Under the pieces are notes generated by a model, which made no database searches, had not been told where the DNA came from, and was given only the letters and a program-made list of their open reading frames with translations. A program made the translations under genes and the position numbers. This document shows, piece by piece, positions 24,975 to 33,937 of a DNA stretch of 64,000 nt (positions within the stretch are counted from its first letter, which is position 1; every line of letters begins with the position of its first letter). The stretch is from Fredricksoniimonas sp964643325 (GTDB lineage Bacteria > Omnitrophota > Gorgyraeia > Zapsychrales > Fredricksoniimonadaceae): NCBI GenBank assembly GCA_964643325.1, contig CAZXSE010000003.1:45429-109428 (forward strand), read 5' to 3'.

Positions 24975-26147
24975 TTAAGCGCGCTCAAAGATCCTTTTAA
25001 CGCCTTCCTGAAAAACATCAACGGGCGTCAGCAGGCTCAGCACGATGATCCCTTCTTCATTAAAATCAAAGAAATACCCGGGATGAACGAATACGCGCCG
25101 CTCCTTCAAAAGCCTCACGGCCCACTCATCCTCCGGGATGTCCATGGCGATCTTCACCACCGCGTACCAGCCTCCCTCGACGGGATAGACCGTAACGCCG
25201 GCCGGCGTAGCCGGCGTAACAGCGCGCAGGTGATCGTAATTCGCCTGCACCCGCGCCATGACTTGGTCGCGTATCGCACCGCGCCCCGCCAGCCATGACG
25301 GCAATGCGTTCTGCACGGGCGTATTGACCGAAAGGTATGTATCCGCGATCACCTCAAGCCGCGCGAGCGCATCCTGGACCTGCTTCTTCGGGCCGTTGAC
25401 CGCGATCCAGGCCAGTTTCATTTGCGGCAGGGCCATGGCTTTTGATAATCCGCCCAGCGCAAAACTGAGGGCCTTTGAATTCGCCGCCAGGGTCTGGAAA
25501 CAATGCTCCTGCCCGGCGAACATATAGTCCGCAAAGACCTCGTCGCTGATGATCGCGGCCCCGCTGGCCGCGCACAGGGTGTTCAGCCGCTTAAGTTCAT
25601 CCGGCTTCAGGCAGGACCCCGTCGGATTGTTCGGGCTGACAACGATCACGGCCTTGGTGTCGCGGCTAAGCGCCTCTTCCAGCGAATCCCAGTCAATGCG
25701 CCAGGCTTTGCCGTCAAAGAAGATCTGGTAATACGCCGTAGCCACGTCATTGATCCCCGCCAGATAAGAAAAAAGCGGATAGCTCGGCGCGGGCAGAAGA
25801 ACGCGGTCATGCGGATCAGCAAGCAGGCGGAAAAGGAATGCGTAAGCTTCCGACGAGCTGGCTGTCAGGATGATCTGCCCGGCGTCAACAGAGGCTTGCT
25901 TGCCGGCATAATAACCGGCAACGGCCTCGCGCGCCTTAAGCAGCCCCCTTGATGCCGGCGCATAAACAAGATTGGCCGGATCGGCCAAAAGCGCAAGCAA
26001 TCCCTCGGCCGGATACGCGATCCCCGCCCTTGTCGGATTGGACTCCGTGAGATCGCAAAAAGCGCCGCCCCCGGCTCGAAGCTGCGTCAATTCAAGCGAC
26101 AGGGGATTCTCGCTCAGGTCCCAATCCGTACGTTTTGCGAACACCAT
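24975..26147 (-). CDS. PLP-dependent aminotransferase class I/II
   Basis: 390 residues, fold type I. Motifs: SSSEAYAFLFRLLADPHDRVLLPAPSYPLF, SPNNPTGSCL, IISDEVFADY, and the PLP-lysine region LGGLSKAMALPQMKLAW. The substrate cannot be fixed by eye; alanine, aspartate or aromatic aminotransferases are all candidates. The DAHP synthase next door would fit an aromatic amino acid role (inference). Confidence 0.88.
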   Translation of the reverse strand: MVFAKRTDWDLSENPLSLELTQLRAGGGAFCDLTESNPTRAGIAYPAEGLLALLADPANLVYAPASRGLLKAREAVAGYYAGKQASVDAGQIILTASSSEAYAFLFRLLADPHDRVLLPAPSYPLFSYLAGINDVATAYYQIFFDGKAWRIDWDSLEEALSRDTKAVIVVSPNNPTGSCLKPDELKRLNTLCAASGAAIISDEVFADYMFAGQEHCFQTLAANSKALSFALGGLSKAMALPQMKLAWIAVNGPKKQVQDALARLEVIADTYLSVNTPVQNALPSWLAGRGAIRDQVMARVQANYDHLRAVTPATPAGVTVYPVEGGWYAVVKIAMDIPEDEWAVRLLKERRVFVHPGYFFDFNEEGIIVLSLLTPVDVFQEGVKRIFERA

Positions 26148-26193
26148 GATATCCCCGTGTCTATCCCGTCAATATTCCTGTCATGCCGGCCTG

Positions 26194-27222
26194 TTAAAGC
26201 TGATCCGCAATACGCAGGACAAGCCTGGCCGAATCATCCCAACCAAGGCACGCATCGGTAATGGACTTTCCATACACAGCGCCATTCACGTCCTGGCACC
26301 CTTCTTCCAGATAACTTTCGATCATCAACCCCCGGACGAACCACCGCAATTCCGGCGCGAACTTCAGGCTGTTAAGGACCTCTTGCGCCACGCGCGGCTG
26401 CTGCGTGAACTGCCGCGCGGAATTCGCATGGCTCACATCCACGATCACCGCCGGATTGACCAGGCCCGCGTCCTGGTACAATTTCTTGAGCTGCATGATA
26501 TCCTCATAATGATGGTTCGGCAGGTCGCGTCCGAATGATGTCACCGCGCCGCGCAGGATGCAGTGCGCCAGGGGATTCCCCGGCGTGGCGACCTCCCAGC
26601 CCGCGTACGCGAACACATGAGGCGACTGGGCGGCCCGCACGGAATTGATCATGACCTGCATGTCCCCGCTGGTGGGGTTCTTCATCCCCACCGGCACATC
26701 CAGGCCGCTGACGCTCAGCCGGTGCCCCTGGTTCTCGACGGAACGCGCGCCGATAGCAACATAGCTTAGAACATCCTCAAGGTACGGATAATTCTCCGGG
26801 TAGAGCATCTCGTCGGCAGCGCTCAAGCCCGACTCGCCCAGCGCGCGGATATGCATCTTGCGGATGGCGATCAGCCCGGAAAGGATGTTGGGGTCCTCGT
26901 TCGGGTCCGGTTGATGCGCCATACCTTTATAACCAATGCCCGTTGTACGGGGCTTATTGGTATAGATGCGCGGCACAAGAACAAGCTTGTCTTTCACGCG
27001 CTCCTGCAATTTGGTCAGGCGCGCGACATACTCACACACCGCGTCCTCGTTATCCGCGGAACACGGCCCGATGATCAACAAAAATCTGTCGCTCGCGCCG
27101 GTAATGATATCCGCGACCGCCGCGTCACGGCCGCGCTTGACTGCGGCCAGCTGCGGCGTGACCGGCAGCTTGGCCAGTATTTCCTTGACCGCCGGAAGTT
27201 GTTTTCGATATTCGAATGCCAT
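26194..27222 (-). CDS. 3-deoxy-7-phosphoheptulonate synthase (class I DAHP synthase)
   Basis: Entry to the shikimate pathway: PEP plus erythrose-4-phosphate. 342 residues, AroF/G/H-like. Conserved segments: LLIIGPCSADN, VPRIYTNKPRTTGIGYKGM, SVENQGHRLSVSGLDVPVGMKNPTSGD, VDVSHANS, and GLMIESYLEEG. Strong Shine-Dalgarno GGAGAGG. The N-terminal region that mediates feedback inhibition appears to be present. Confidence 0.95.
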   Translation of the reverse strand: MAFEYRKQLPAVKEILAKLPVTPQLAAVKRGRDAAVADIITGASDRFLLIIGPCSADNEDAVCEYVARLTKLQERVKDKLVLVPRIYTNKPRTTGIGYKGMAHQPDPNEDPNILSGLIAIRKMHIRALGESGLSAADEMLYPENYPYLEDVLSYVAIGARSVENQGHRLSVSGLDVPVGMKNPTSGDMQVMINSVRAAQSPHVFAYAGWEVATPGNPLAHCILRGAVTSFGRDLPNHHYEDIMQLKKLYQDAGLVNPAVIVDVSHANSARQFTQQPRVAQEVLNSLKFAPELRWFVRGLMIESYLEEGCQDVNGAVYGKSITDACLGWDDSARLVLRIADQL

Positions 27223-27242
27223 ACCCTCTCCTTGCGCACCGG

Positions 27243-27962
27243 CTATGCCGACTGCGTCGACTGCGCCGACTTCGTCGACTGCGCCGGCAGGCGCTGTTTC
27301 AATTCTTCGATCCGACGCTCGGCGTCCTTAAGCATGGCCGCGACCTTGTCATGATCGTCCTTGGCCACCCAGGCGTCCGCCTCTTTCTTGATACGCAATT
27401 TCGCGTTCTCGCTTCTAAGCTCGCGCGCTTCCTCGAGCAATGCGTCCATGCGCCGCGCCAGGTCATTATGCTGTGCTGTCATCCGGCGCAGATCGCCGGC
27501 AATGATACCTTTGGCAAAATGCAGTTCCTTGACCTCATGTTCCAGACGGATGCGTTCCCCGGATTGCGCGTCCAGGGCCTCTCGGGTCTGTTGCAGCTCG
27601 TCACGAAGCCCCCGTTCCAGCCTTTTTTCCTTGACGGCAGAGGACTCCTCCCTTTCCCGCCAGCTCTTCTCCTGCGCCAGCTGGCGCTCGAACCCGCCGA
27701 TAGCGGCCTGCAGTTCCGCGATCTCTTTCATTTTGTCCTTCACCTCATCCTGCGCGCTTTGAACGGAGCTCTCCAGCGTCCGGATCCTGCGTTCAAGTTT
27801 CTCGATCATCACTGCCTGATCCTTGGCCGGCGCCGCGGCAACAGGCTCGGGCTTCTCTTTCTTTTTTCTGCGCGCCGGTGAAGGGTCCGGCCACTGCGCC
27901 ACCACATAGGCCAGAACACCGAGGACCAGCAATGCTGCAATGATCGTCAAGACAAGCGACAT
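27243..27962 (-). CDS. Membrane-anchored coiled-coil protein
   Basis: 239 residues. One N-terminal transmembrane helix (LVLTIIAALLVLGVLAYVVAQW), a Lys/Pro/Ala-rich linker (about 28-48), then an almost unbroken heptad coiled coil (about 50-220) rich in Glu/Lys/Arg/Leu. It ends in a short Ser/Thr/Gln/Ala repeat (AQSTKSAQSTQSA) encoded by a 9-nt tandem repeat. The function is unknown; the architecture suggests a structural or tethering role. Confidence 0.75.
   Translation of the reverse strand: MSLVLTIIAALLVLGVLAYVVAQWPDPSPARRKKKEKPEPVAAAPAKDQAVMIEKLERRIRTLESSVQSAQDEVKDKMKEIAELQAAIGGFERQLAQEKSWREREESSAVKEKRLERGLRDELQQTREALDAQSGERIRLEHEVKELHFAKGIIAGDLRRMTAQHNDLARRMDALLEEARELRSENAKLRIKKEADAWVAKDDHDKVAAMLKDAERRIEELKQRLPAQSTKSAQSTQSA
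27250..27285. repeat. 9-nt tandem repeat, four units
   Basis: Four consecutive units on the plus strand: GACTGCGTC, GACTGCGCC, GACTTCGTC, GACTGCGCC. In frame with the coiled-coil gene, so it adds or removes three residues (part of SAQST) at the C-terminus. Prone to slippage length variation. Confidence 0.75.
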
Positions 27963-27992
27963 CCACCACTCCTTTTGATATTAAAGAAACAA

Positions 27993-28034
27993 GCTCCGGA
28001 GCGCGGCGGCCAAACGCCTGTCACGCGCCGGAGC
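27993..28034 (-). terminator. Probable intrinsic terminator after the kinase/Hpt genes
   Basis: GCTCCGG (27993-27999) pairs with CCGGAGC (28028-28034), extended by GCGCG/CGCG. On the minus strand the hairpin is followed by TTGTTTCTTT. It lies between the Hpt gene stop (28061) and the coiled-coil gene start (27962). Confidence 0.6.
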
Positions 28035-28060
28035 CTGCGACAATGCCCCAGGTTCCCCGC

Positions 28061-28411
28061 TTACTTGCCGAACTCTTTTCGAACGCGCGCAGCCTCGGCC
28101 TTGAATTCCTCGAACTGCCGGCCCAAAAGCTCCACCTGCGGCCCGGCCCCCGAAATGTCGCCTGTCTTGGCTTTATTGTCCAGCTCGATGCAATTGGCAT
28201 GCATTCTCGCGGCGGAAATGTTCCCGGTCGCCCCTTTGAACCCGTGCGCCATCATCTTGAAGGTCACGCCATCGCCCTTCTGGCAAGCCTGCTGGAACAC
28301 CGGATATTTCGCCGCAAAGTCCTCGGTAAAGATATCAAAAAGTTCGAGCAAAAGGTCCTTGTCGTCCTGCACCCTCTCAAGCGCGTCTTTCAGGTCGATG
28401 ATCTCTGTCAT
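28061..28411 (-). CDS. Stand-alone histidine phosphotransfer (Hpt) protein
   Basis: 116 residues of four-helix Hpt fold. Phosphoacceptor H56 in MAHGFKGATGNISA, matching AHxxKGxxxN. It should accept phosphate from the REC domain of the adjacent hybrid kinase and pass it to a response regulator not encoded here. Start overlaps the kinase stop by 4 nt (ATGA), so the two are co-translated. Confidence 0.9.
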   Translation of the reverse strand: MTEIIDLKDALERVQDDKDLLLELFDIFTEDFAAKYPVFQQACQKGDGVTFKMMAHGFKGATGNISAARMHANCIELDNKAKTGDISGAGPQVELLGRQFEEFKAEAARVRKEFGK

Positions 28412-30339
28412 TTTTCTTTCCTTTGTTTGACCAGATTGATGATCTCCGTGAACAGCTGTTCGCGGTCAATGGGTTTGGGCACATAACCGTCCATGCCCAG
28501 GGCCAGATATTTCTCGTGATCCCCGGCCATGGCATTGGCCGTCATGGCAATGATCGGCAGGTGCAGGCCGGTCTGCTTCTCCTCGGTGCGAATGATCGCG
28601 ACAGCCTCAACGCCTGTCATTTCCGGCATGATATCATCCATCAGGACAATGTCAAAACGGTTCTTGCCAATAGCCTCGACGGCTTCGCGGCCATTATTGG
28701 CGGTCATGACATCCCAGCCGCGTTTCTCCAGGATACGCACCGCGATCTTCTGGTTCACCAGATTATCCTCGGCCAGGAGGACCTTGATCCGGCCGATATC
28801 CTCCTGCGGCGACCCGGCGGCGCCCGTCAGCATACCTGCCTTGACAACATAAGGCCCGCTCTTGATCTCCAGGCGCACGGTAAAGTTGAACGAACTTCCC
28901 TGGCCCTCCTCGCTCTCAACCCAAACGCGCCCGCCCATCATTTCAGCCAGCTTCTTGGAAATGGCGAGCCCGAGGCCGGTACCGCCATAGCGCCGTGCGG
29001 TCTGATCGTCCGCCTGGCTGAACAGTTCAAAAATGCGGCCCTGCTTGTCCTTCGGGATGCCAATGCCCGTGTCCTTGACAGCGAACATCAGCTCGCCCTC
29101 GCTCCCCTGCATGGCATTGAGCGTAACGTTCACCGTGACCCCGCCTTTATGCGTGAACTTGATGGCATTGTTGACGAGATTGATGATGATCTGCCGGATG
29201 CGGACCGGGTCCCCGATCATTAGCGCCGGCACCTGGTCGGATACATTCCAGCTCAAATAAAGATTCTTGTTCTGCGCCAAGACCTGCAATCCGCGGCAGA
29301 CGCTGCGGACGATCTCGGCGACGGATATCTCGATGGACTCGATCGCGATCTTGCCGGCCTCGGCGCGTGAAATATCCAGGATGTCATTGATCAGGCGCAG
29401 CAGATTGCCGGCCGCGTCCTTGGCCACCTTCAGGTTCTCGCGCTGCTCGTCGGAAAGCGTCGTGTCAAAGGTCAGATCCAGCATGCCGATGATCGCGTTC
29501 ATCGGCGTGCGCAGCTCATGCGACATTTTGGCCAGAAAAAGGCTTTTGCTGTGATTGGCCTCCTCGGCCTCCATCTTGGCCTTCAGGAGCATTTCCTGAA
29601 TGCGGCGCTGCTTCGTGGTCTCACGCAGGATGCCGATGGTCCCCGCCAGGTTCCCTTGCGCGTCCTTGATGACCGAGATCGACGCATCCACATCAAGGAT
29701 GGTGCCATCCTTCTTGATGACCTGCGTCATGATGCCCGAAATAACGCCCTTCTGGCGGATCTTGAGCTTGCGCATCTTGCGCCACTCGCGTTCCGGATAC
29801 AGGTCCTTGACGGGCTTGTTAAAAAGATCTTCCCGCCCCATGTCAAACATCTGTTCCGCAAAAGGATTCCAGGCAATGATTTTTTCGGCATTATCGGTCA
29901 CCGTGATAGCTGCGGCTGAATTGTCAAAGATGACCTTAAAAAGCTCCCGTGAACAACTCAAGTCCTTCTCGATCATCCGTTGCCGCGAAATATCCTCAAC
30001 AACAAGGTCCGTGTACTGCCACCGGCCCCGGGCATCACGCTCCTCGGTAATGGCCAGGGATGTCCAGACACTGTCCCCTGTTTTGCGCCGCAAGGCGGCC
30101 TCGAATTTCTCCGATGGATCCTTCTTCTTAAGGCTCGCCAGGATATCCTTGAAATTCTTTTCACTCACAAAAAGGTCCCTGACCTTACGGCCGACCAGTT
30201 CATCCTGGGCATATCCCATCATGGACGCGAACGTCGCGTTCACAAAGACGAACCTGGCGCCGGCGCCGGCCGTGGTCCGGCAGATGCCGATCTTCAGCGC
30301 ATGGATGAGGTCCTGCGGGTCCTTGTGATGATGTGCCAT
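28408..30339 (-). CDS. PAS-PAS hybrid sensor histidine kinase with receiver domain
   Basis: 643 residues, no transmembrane helices, so a cytoplasmic sensor. PAS 1 (about 12-122), PAS 2 (about 130-250), HisKA with H274 (KMSHELRTPMN), HATPase (about 385-500; DTGIGIPKDKQGRIFE, YGGTGLGLAISKKL), then REC (about 520-640) with VLLAEDN and acceptor aspartate in IVLMDDIMPEM. PAS domains may bind a small molecule or redox cofactor. The partner Hpt gene overlaps its stop. Confidence 0.93.
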   Translation of the reverse strand: MAHHHKDPQDLIHALKIGICRTTAGAGARFVFVNATFASMMGYAQDELVGRKVRDLFVSEKNFKDILASLKKKDPSEKFEAALRRKTGDSVWTSLAITEERDARGRWQYTDLVVEDISRQRMIEKDLSCSRELFKVIFDNSAAAITVTDNAEKIIAWNPFAEQMFDMGREDLFNKPVKDLYPEREWRKMRKLKIRQKGVISGIMTQVIKKDGTILDVDASISVIKDAQGNLAGTIGILRETTKQRRIQEMLLKAKMEAEEANHSKSLFLAKMSHELRTPMNAIIGMLDLTFDTTLSDEQRENLKVAKDAAGNLLRLINDILDISRAEAGKIAIESIEISVAEIVRSVCRGLQVLAQNKNLYLSWNVSDQVPALMIGDPVRIRQIIINLVNNAIKFTHKGGVTVNVTLNAMQGSEGELMFAVKDTGIGIPKDKQGRIFELFSQADDQTARRYGGTGLGLAISKKLAEMMGGRVWVESEEGQGSSFNFTVRLEIKSGPYVVKAGMLTGAAGSPQEDIGRIKVLLAEDNLVNQKIAVRILEKRGWDVMTANNGREAVEAIGKNRFDIVLMDDIMPEMTGVEAVAIIRTEEKQTGLHLPIIAMTANAMAGDHEKYLALGMDGYVPKPIDREQLFTEIINLVKQRKEK

Positions 30340-30340
30340 A

Positions 30341-30622
30341 TCAGCGTTTCAATTTAATGTTCGCGAGCACGGCCGCGAGGTTGATGAGCCCGACCACAAC
30401 AGCCAGGGCGATGAACGCCGTCCTGAGAAGGCCCGTCGTCGCATCGATCGCCATGAACCCGCGCATCAGGTAGGATACCAGGGCCACTCCCGCCAGCAGG
30501 GAAAAAGACGAAACTAAAAATATCAATAATGATAATAAAGAGGACAGCAGGCAGACAAAAATATTGTACAGCAGCAGATTGTCCTTGGCGATATGGCTGG
30601 CAGCGATCCCTATCCTCTTCAT
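30341..30622 (-). CDS. Small integral membrane protein
   Basis: 93 residues with two to three hydrophobic helices (NIFVCLLSSLLSLLIFLVSSFSLLAGV; TAFIALAVVVGLINLAAVL), ending IKLKR. Not recognised. It ends one base before the hybrid kinase start, so it is probably co-transcribed and could be a membrane input for that soluble kinase; this is inference from spacing only. Confidence 0.6.
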   Translation of the reverse strand: MKRIGIAASHIAKDNLLLYNIFVCLLSSLLSLLIFLVSSFSLLAGVALVSYLMRGFMAIDATTGLLRTAFIALAVVVGLINLAAVLANIKLKR

Positions 30623-30656
30623 AGCCTTGTATTTAACCTCTTTTTATCCTTAAATT

Positions 30657-31409
30657 CTAATATCTTGCCCTGCTCAATTCAATCTCTTTCTTCACAGCCC
30701 CGATGCGGTCATTGATATCCGGATGCGTCCGCAGCAGCAGCCATTCATTCTCCTGCCCCTTGCCGTCCTTTGCCAGGATCTCGAACGTTGTCACAATGGC
30801 GGAGGGGTCATATCCGGCCAAATGCATATACTTGACCGCGAGCCGGTCCGCCTCATACTCATCCTGACGGCTGTAGGCGCGGCTGCCCAGCTGCATCAGC
30901 GCGTCGCCCCCGAGCCGCGTGATCCGCGCGGCCACGTCGCTGGAAAGGGAATTGACGAGCATGGTGCTGACCAGGTCATAGCCCAACGCGGCCTGATATT
31001 TCTTGATCACATGGCGCGCCGCGCAATGGCCGATCTCGTGCGCCAGCACGGCCGCGATCTCGTCATCCGTCAAAAGTTTCTGGTACAATCCCGTATAAAA
31101 ATAAATGTGGCCACCCGGGATCGTGAACGCGTTCATTTCATCCTGCTTGACCAAATAAAAAACATACTGATAATCCTGGCGATCCGCGACCTGGGACAAG
31201 CGCCGGCCAATGCGATCCAGGCGCGCCTGGGCGGCCTTGTCAGCGGCAAAAGTCATGCCCCCGCGCATCTGCTGATGGATATCCTGCCCCATCATCACTT
31301 CCATGGGGCTGGTGAATACGATGAATTCCTTCCGCCCCGTGGCCGCGTTATAGCTCAGGCATCCAGAGACCATCACAAGACTGATGAACAGGGCCGCAAA
31401 GCGCATCAT
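30657..31409 (-). CDS. M48 family metalloprotease, lipoprotein
   Basis: 250 residues from ATG 31409 (ATGA overlap with the upstream HD gene). Signal peptide with lipobox VSGC (C17) predicts lipid anchoring, probably facing the periplasm. Zinc motif HEIGH (H124, E125, H128) and a downstream EYEADRLAVKYM glutamate are the M48 signature; HPDINDRI follows near the C-terminus. Similar to the LoiP/BepA-type periplasmic quality-control proteases. Confidence 0.9.
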   Translation of the reverse strand: MMRFAALFISLVMVSGCLSYNAATGRKEFIVFTSPMEVMMGQDIHQQMRGGMTFAADKAAQARLDRIGRRLSQVADRQDYQYVFYLVKQDEMNAFTIPGGHIYFYTGLYQKLLTDDEIAAVLAHEIGHCAARHVIKKYQAALGYDLVSTMLVNSLSSDVAARITRLGGDALMQLGSRAYSRQDEYEADRLAVKYMHLAGYDPSAIVTTFEILAKDGKGQENEWLLLRTHPDINDRIGAVKKEIELSRARY

Positions 31410-32023
31410 CGTTCGAACTTCACGACATTCTCCCACCAGATCGTAGAATCCCAATGCTGGAGGTCTTTCCATAATTTCTTCGCCGTGCGCGTCTTGAGGA
31501 ATCCCGGCGCGCGTTGCAGGAATTTGCGGGCGACCGGATGCCCGTTATCCTCATATTCCCTGGCCTGGACAAGACATTCCAGGATATCCGCGTCGCGCGC
31601 AATGAGCGCTTCATGCGTGCGCTGACTGTCGTAATCGCCGCGCACATCGATCAGGGCCGCCTTGACCTTCGACGGCAACGGCGCCACCTGATCCTTGAAA
31701 ACGCGCTTCTCCGCGTCCTTGAAATCAATATAGAAATGCCCCATCTTGTGAAGGTCGTTGATCCGCGCCTCATGGATATCATTAAAAAGGGTCATGGCCA
31801 GCACGCGATAAGGGTCCGCGCCTTCCTCATGCGCCATATAAAATCCGATGACTGCGCAGCGGAAACAATGGTCCGCCACGCTCTCGGGATCCTTGATGCC
31901 CGCCACCCACCAGCCGCTGCGCTTCACGCGCTTGAGCAGTCCCGCTTCCGCGAAAAAATCAAGCGGCACGCTGGTGTTACGGGTTCTTTTTTCCCTGCTG
32001 GTCTTTTTGTTTTTTAATTTCAT
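31406..32023 (-). CDS. HD-domain phosphohydrolase, HDDC2/YfbR-like
   Basis: 205 residues. HD-superfamily metal motifs: ESVADHCFRCAVIGFYMA and FNDIHEARINDLHKM, with a later ARDADILECLVQA aspartate. This pattern matches HDDC2/YfbR proteins, which dephosphorylate deoxynucleoside 5'-monophosphates. The basic N-terminus (KLKNKKTSREKRTR) overlaps the rlmB-like gene by 47 nt. Confidence 0.85.
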   Translation of the reverse strand: MKLKNKKTSREKRTRNTSVPLDFFAEAGLLKRVKRSGWWVAGIKDPESVADHCFRCAVIGFYMAHEEGADPYRVLAMTLFNDIHEARINDLHKMGHFYIDFKDAEKRVFKDQVAPLPSKVKAALIDVRGDYDSQRTHEALIARDADILECLVQAREYEDNGHPVARKFLQRAPGFLKTRTAKKLWKDLQHWDSTIWWENVVKFER

Positions 32024-32714
32024 AACAAAATATACTGGTTGCCTGCGCCGCGTTCAGCGACAGGCGCGGTTGCGCCATCCAAATGGTCAGTTTAACATCA
32101 AGGTTCTTGAGCGTGATATCCCGGATCCCTTTGCCTTCCGATCCGACCACCAGGGCCAGCGGAAAAGGCAGCTTGGAACGCGACAGATCTTCCCCGTCCT
32201 TGACGACACTGCCCGCGATCCAGAACCCCTTGGCTTTGGCTTTGGCGATGGCATTGTTCAGATTGTTCACGCGTGATATTTTCACATGGTTCTCACCGCC
32301 ACAGGCCACACGCGTGACCGTGTCGGTCACGTCAACGGCCCCGTGCGTGGGAATAACGACCGCAAACCCGCCCAGGCACGCCACCGAGCGCAGGATCGCG
32401 CCGAAATTCTGCGGGTCCGTGATCCCGTCGAGAAAAAGCAGCGTCACCTGTTTTTCATACGCCTCATCCAGCAGATCATCAAAATCCGCGTACGCAAAAT
32501 CCTTGGTATCAATGATGAGTCCCTGGGTGTTGAGGTTGCGGCCCAGCTTGATCATTTTGCTCTCGGGGACCACCATGACAGGGATACCGTACTTCTTCGC
32601 CTTGAGCATCACATAATCCTTGTCCGGATGCCCGGGCTCGACAAAGATCTTCAGGATGCTGTGCGGGTCCGCCTTGATGCGCTCGATGACGGGGTTCTTG
32701 CCGTAGATCCTCAT
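31977..32714 (-). CDS. RlmB-like 23S rRNA (guanosine-2'-O-)-methyltransferase
   Basis: 245 residues from ATG 32714 (MRIYGKNPVIERI), chosen from the ATGA overlap with the GT2 gene. N-terminal substrate-binding domain, then SpoU motifs LFLDGITDPQNFGAILRSV, LVVGSEGKGIRD and RLSLNAAQATSIFCYEI. The MRIYGKNPVxE start is typical of RlmB/TrmH group 3, which modifies G2251 in E. coli 23S rRNA. Its 3' end overlaps the HD gene start by 47 nt. Confidence 0.92.
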   Translation of the reverse strand: MRIYGKNPVIERIKADPHSILKIFVEPGHPDKDYVMLKAKKYGIPVMVVPESKMIKLGRNLNTQGLIIDTKDFAYADFDDLLDEAYEKQVTLLFLDGITDPQNFGAILRSVACLGGFAVVIPTHGAVDVTDTVTRVACGGENHVKISRVNNLNNAIAKAKAKGFWIAGSVVKDGEDLSRSKLPFPLALVVGSEGKGIRDITLKNLDVKLTIWMAQPRLSLNAAQATSIFCYEIKKQKDQQGKKNP

Positions 32715-33442
32715 TTTTTGATCCCCAGTCCCAAATAAAATAAAGGTTTCAGGATGCTCCACCATCCCAGCAAAGGCTTCATCTTCGTGTAGCCCTGCTG
32801 TTTGGGCGGATAGACCTTGGTCACAAAAACTTCCGTGAACTTGTAGCCCAGCGTGATCGTCTTGTACATCAGGTACGGTTCCAGTTCGTACGCGTCCAAC
32901 CAGGACTGGTCGATGTCCATGCGCCCGTCGTTCACGATCGCCAGGCGAAATGCACGGAACCCGTTGGTGCTGTCCGTGATCTTGGCACCTGTAAAAAAGG
33001 ACATGAGCAGCGGGTGAAGCCGGGTCGCAACCTTGCGGTAGAACGGCATATCCCCGCCGCTGCCGACCGCACCCTTGTAGCGCGACCCCTGGACAAGATC
33101 ATAACCATCCTCAAGGATGGGCTTGACGAGCTGCGGGATCTCGTCGGGGTTGTCCTTGTCATTGCCCGCCATGATCACGATAATGTCATACCCGTTCTGT
33201 TGGGCATGGCGGATGGCCGTGCGGATAGCCGCGCCGACGCCGCGCTGGGTGGCATGACGGATGGTCGTGACACCCTCGCCCGCGAAAGAACGGATCATCT
33301 CGCTGGTGCCATCCGTCGAACAATCATCCACCACGCAATAATCCGCCCGCGAACGCATAGGGCTCTTTAAGAAACGCTCAATGACCCGCTTGAGCTTGAT
33401 GTTCTCATTGTACGCGACGGGACAAACAAGGATCCTAGGCAT
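32711..33442 (-). CDS. Family 2 glycosyltransferase, dolichol-phosphate-mannose synthase-like
   Basis: 243 residues from ATG 33442 (MPRILVCPVAYNE), preceded by AAGGA at 8 nt; ATG 33451 lacks a spaced RBS. GT-A fold with VDDCSTDGTSEMI and QGSRYKGA; the metal-binding motif appears as AGNDKDNPDEI. It has no C-terminal transmembrane pair. Likely transfers a sugar to polyprenyl phosphate or a nascent surface glycan. It is coupled to the acetyltransferase and oxidoreductase genes downstream in the map, which modify nucleotide sugars. Confidence 0.88.
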   Translation of the reverse strand: MPRILVCPVAYNENIKLKRVIERFLKSPMRSRADYCVVDDCSTDGTSEMIRSFAGEGVTTIRHATQRGVGAAIRTAIRHAQQNGYDIIVIMAGNDKDNPDEIPQLVKPILEDGYDLVQGSRYKGAVGSGGDMPFYRKVATRLHPLLMSFFTGAKITDSTNGFRAFRLAIVNDGRMDIDQSWLDAYELEPYLMYKTITLGYKFTEVFVTKVYPPKQQGYTKMKPLLGWWSILKPLFYLGLGIKK

Positions 33443-33935
33443 TCCCGGCATCCTTCACGGGCTTGCCGTTCTCATCGACCACGCCGACCTTCCTGGCGGG
33501 ATTCCCGACAACGATCGTGCGCGCCGCCACATCCCTGACCACGACCGCGCCCGCGCCCACAAGGGCCCCTTCGCCGATCGTAATACCGCACAGGATCGTC
33601 GCGTTAGCGCCCAGCGACGCCCCTGCTTTGACCAGGATGCGCTCCATGGTCCAGGGCTTGCGGCTTTTGGGATAACGGTCATTGACAAAGGCCACGTTCG
33701 GCCCGGCAAAGACGCCGTTCTCCAGGGTAACACCTTCCCAGACACAAACGCCGTTCTTGATCGTGACATGATCACCGATCACAGCGCCTTTTTCCACATA
33801 ACAATTATCACAAATGTTGCAGTCCCTGCCGATCACAGCACCGTCCTGGATATTGGCGAACGCCCAGATGCGCGTACCATCACCGATCTTCGCTCCGTCC
33901 GCCACCAATGCCTTGTCATGTTTAAAATACGCCAT
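33435..33935 (-). CDS. Hexapeptide-repeat acetyltransferase, WbpD/WlbB-like
   Basis: 166 residues of left-handed beta-helix (IGDGTRIWAFANIQ, IGDHVTIKNGVCVWEGVTLE, VNDRYPKSRKPW, GAGAVVVRDV). This pattern is that of UDP-2-acetamido-3-amino-2,3-dideoxyglucuronate N-acetyltransferases. The adjacent Gfo/Idh dehydrogenase resembles WlbA/WbpB of the same pathway, supporting the assignment; a PLP aminotransferase (WbpE) is not adjacent. Start ATG 33935 with GGGGG upstream; TTG 33941 is an alternative. Confidence 0.85.
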   Translation of the reverse strand: MAYFKHDKALVADGAKIGDGTRIWAFANIQDGAVIGRDCNICDNCYVEKGAVIGDHVTIKNGVCVWEGVTLENGVFAGPNVAFVNDRYPKSRKPWTMERILVKAGASLGANATILCGITIGEGALVGAGAVVVRDVAARTIVVGNPARKVGVVDENGKPVKDAGNA

Positions 33936-33937
33936 GC

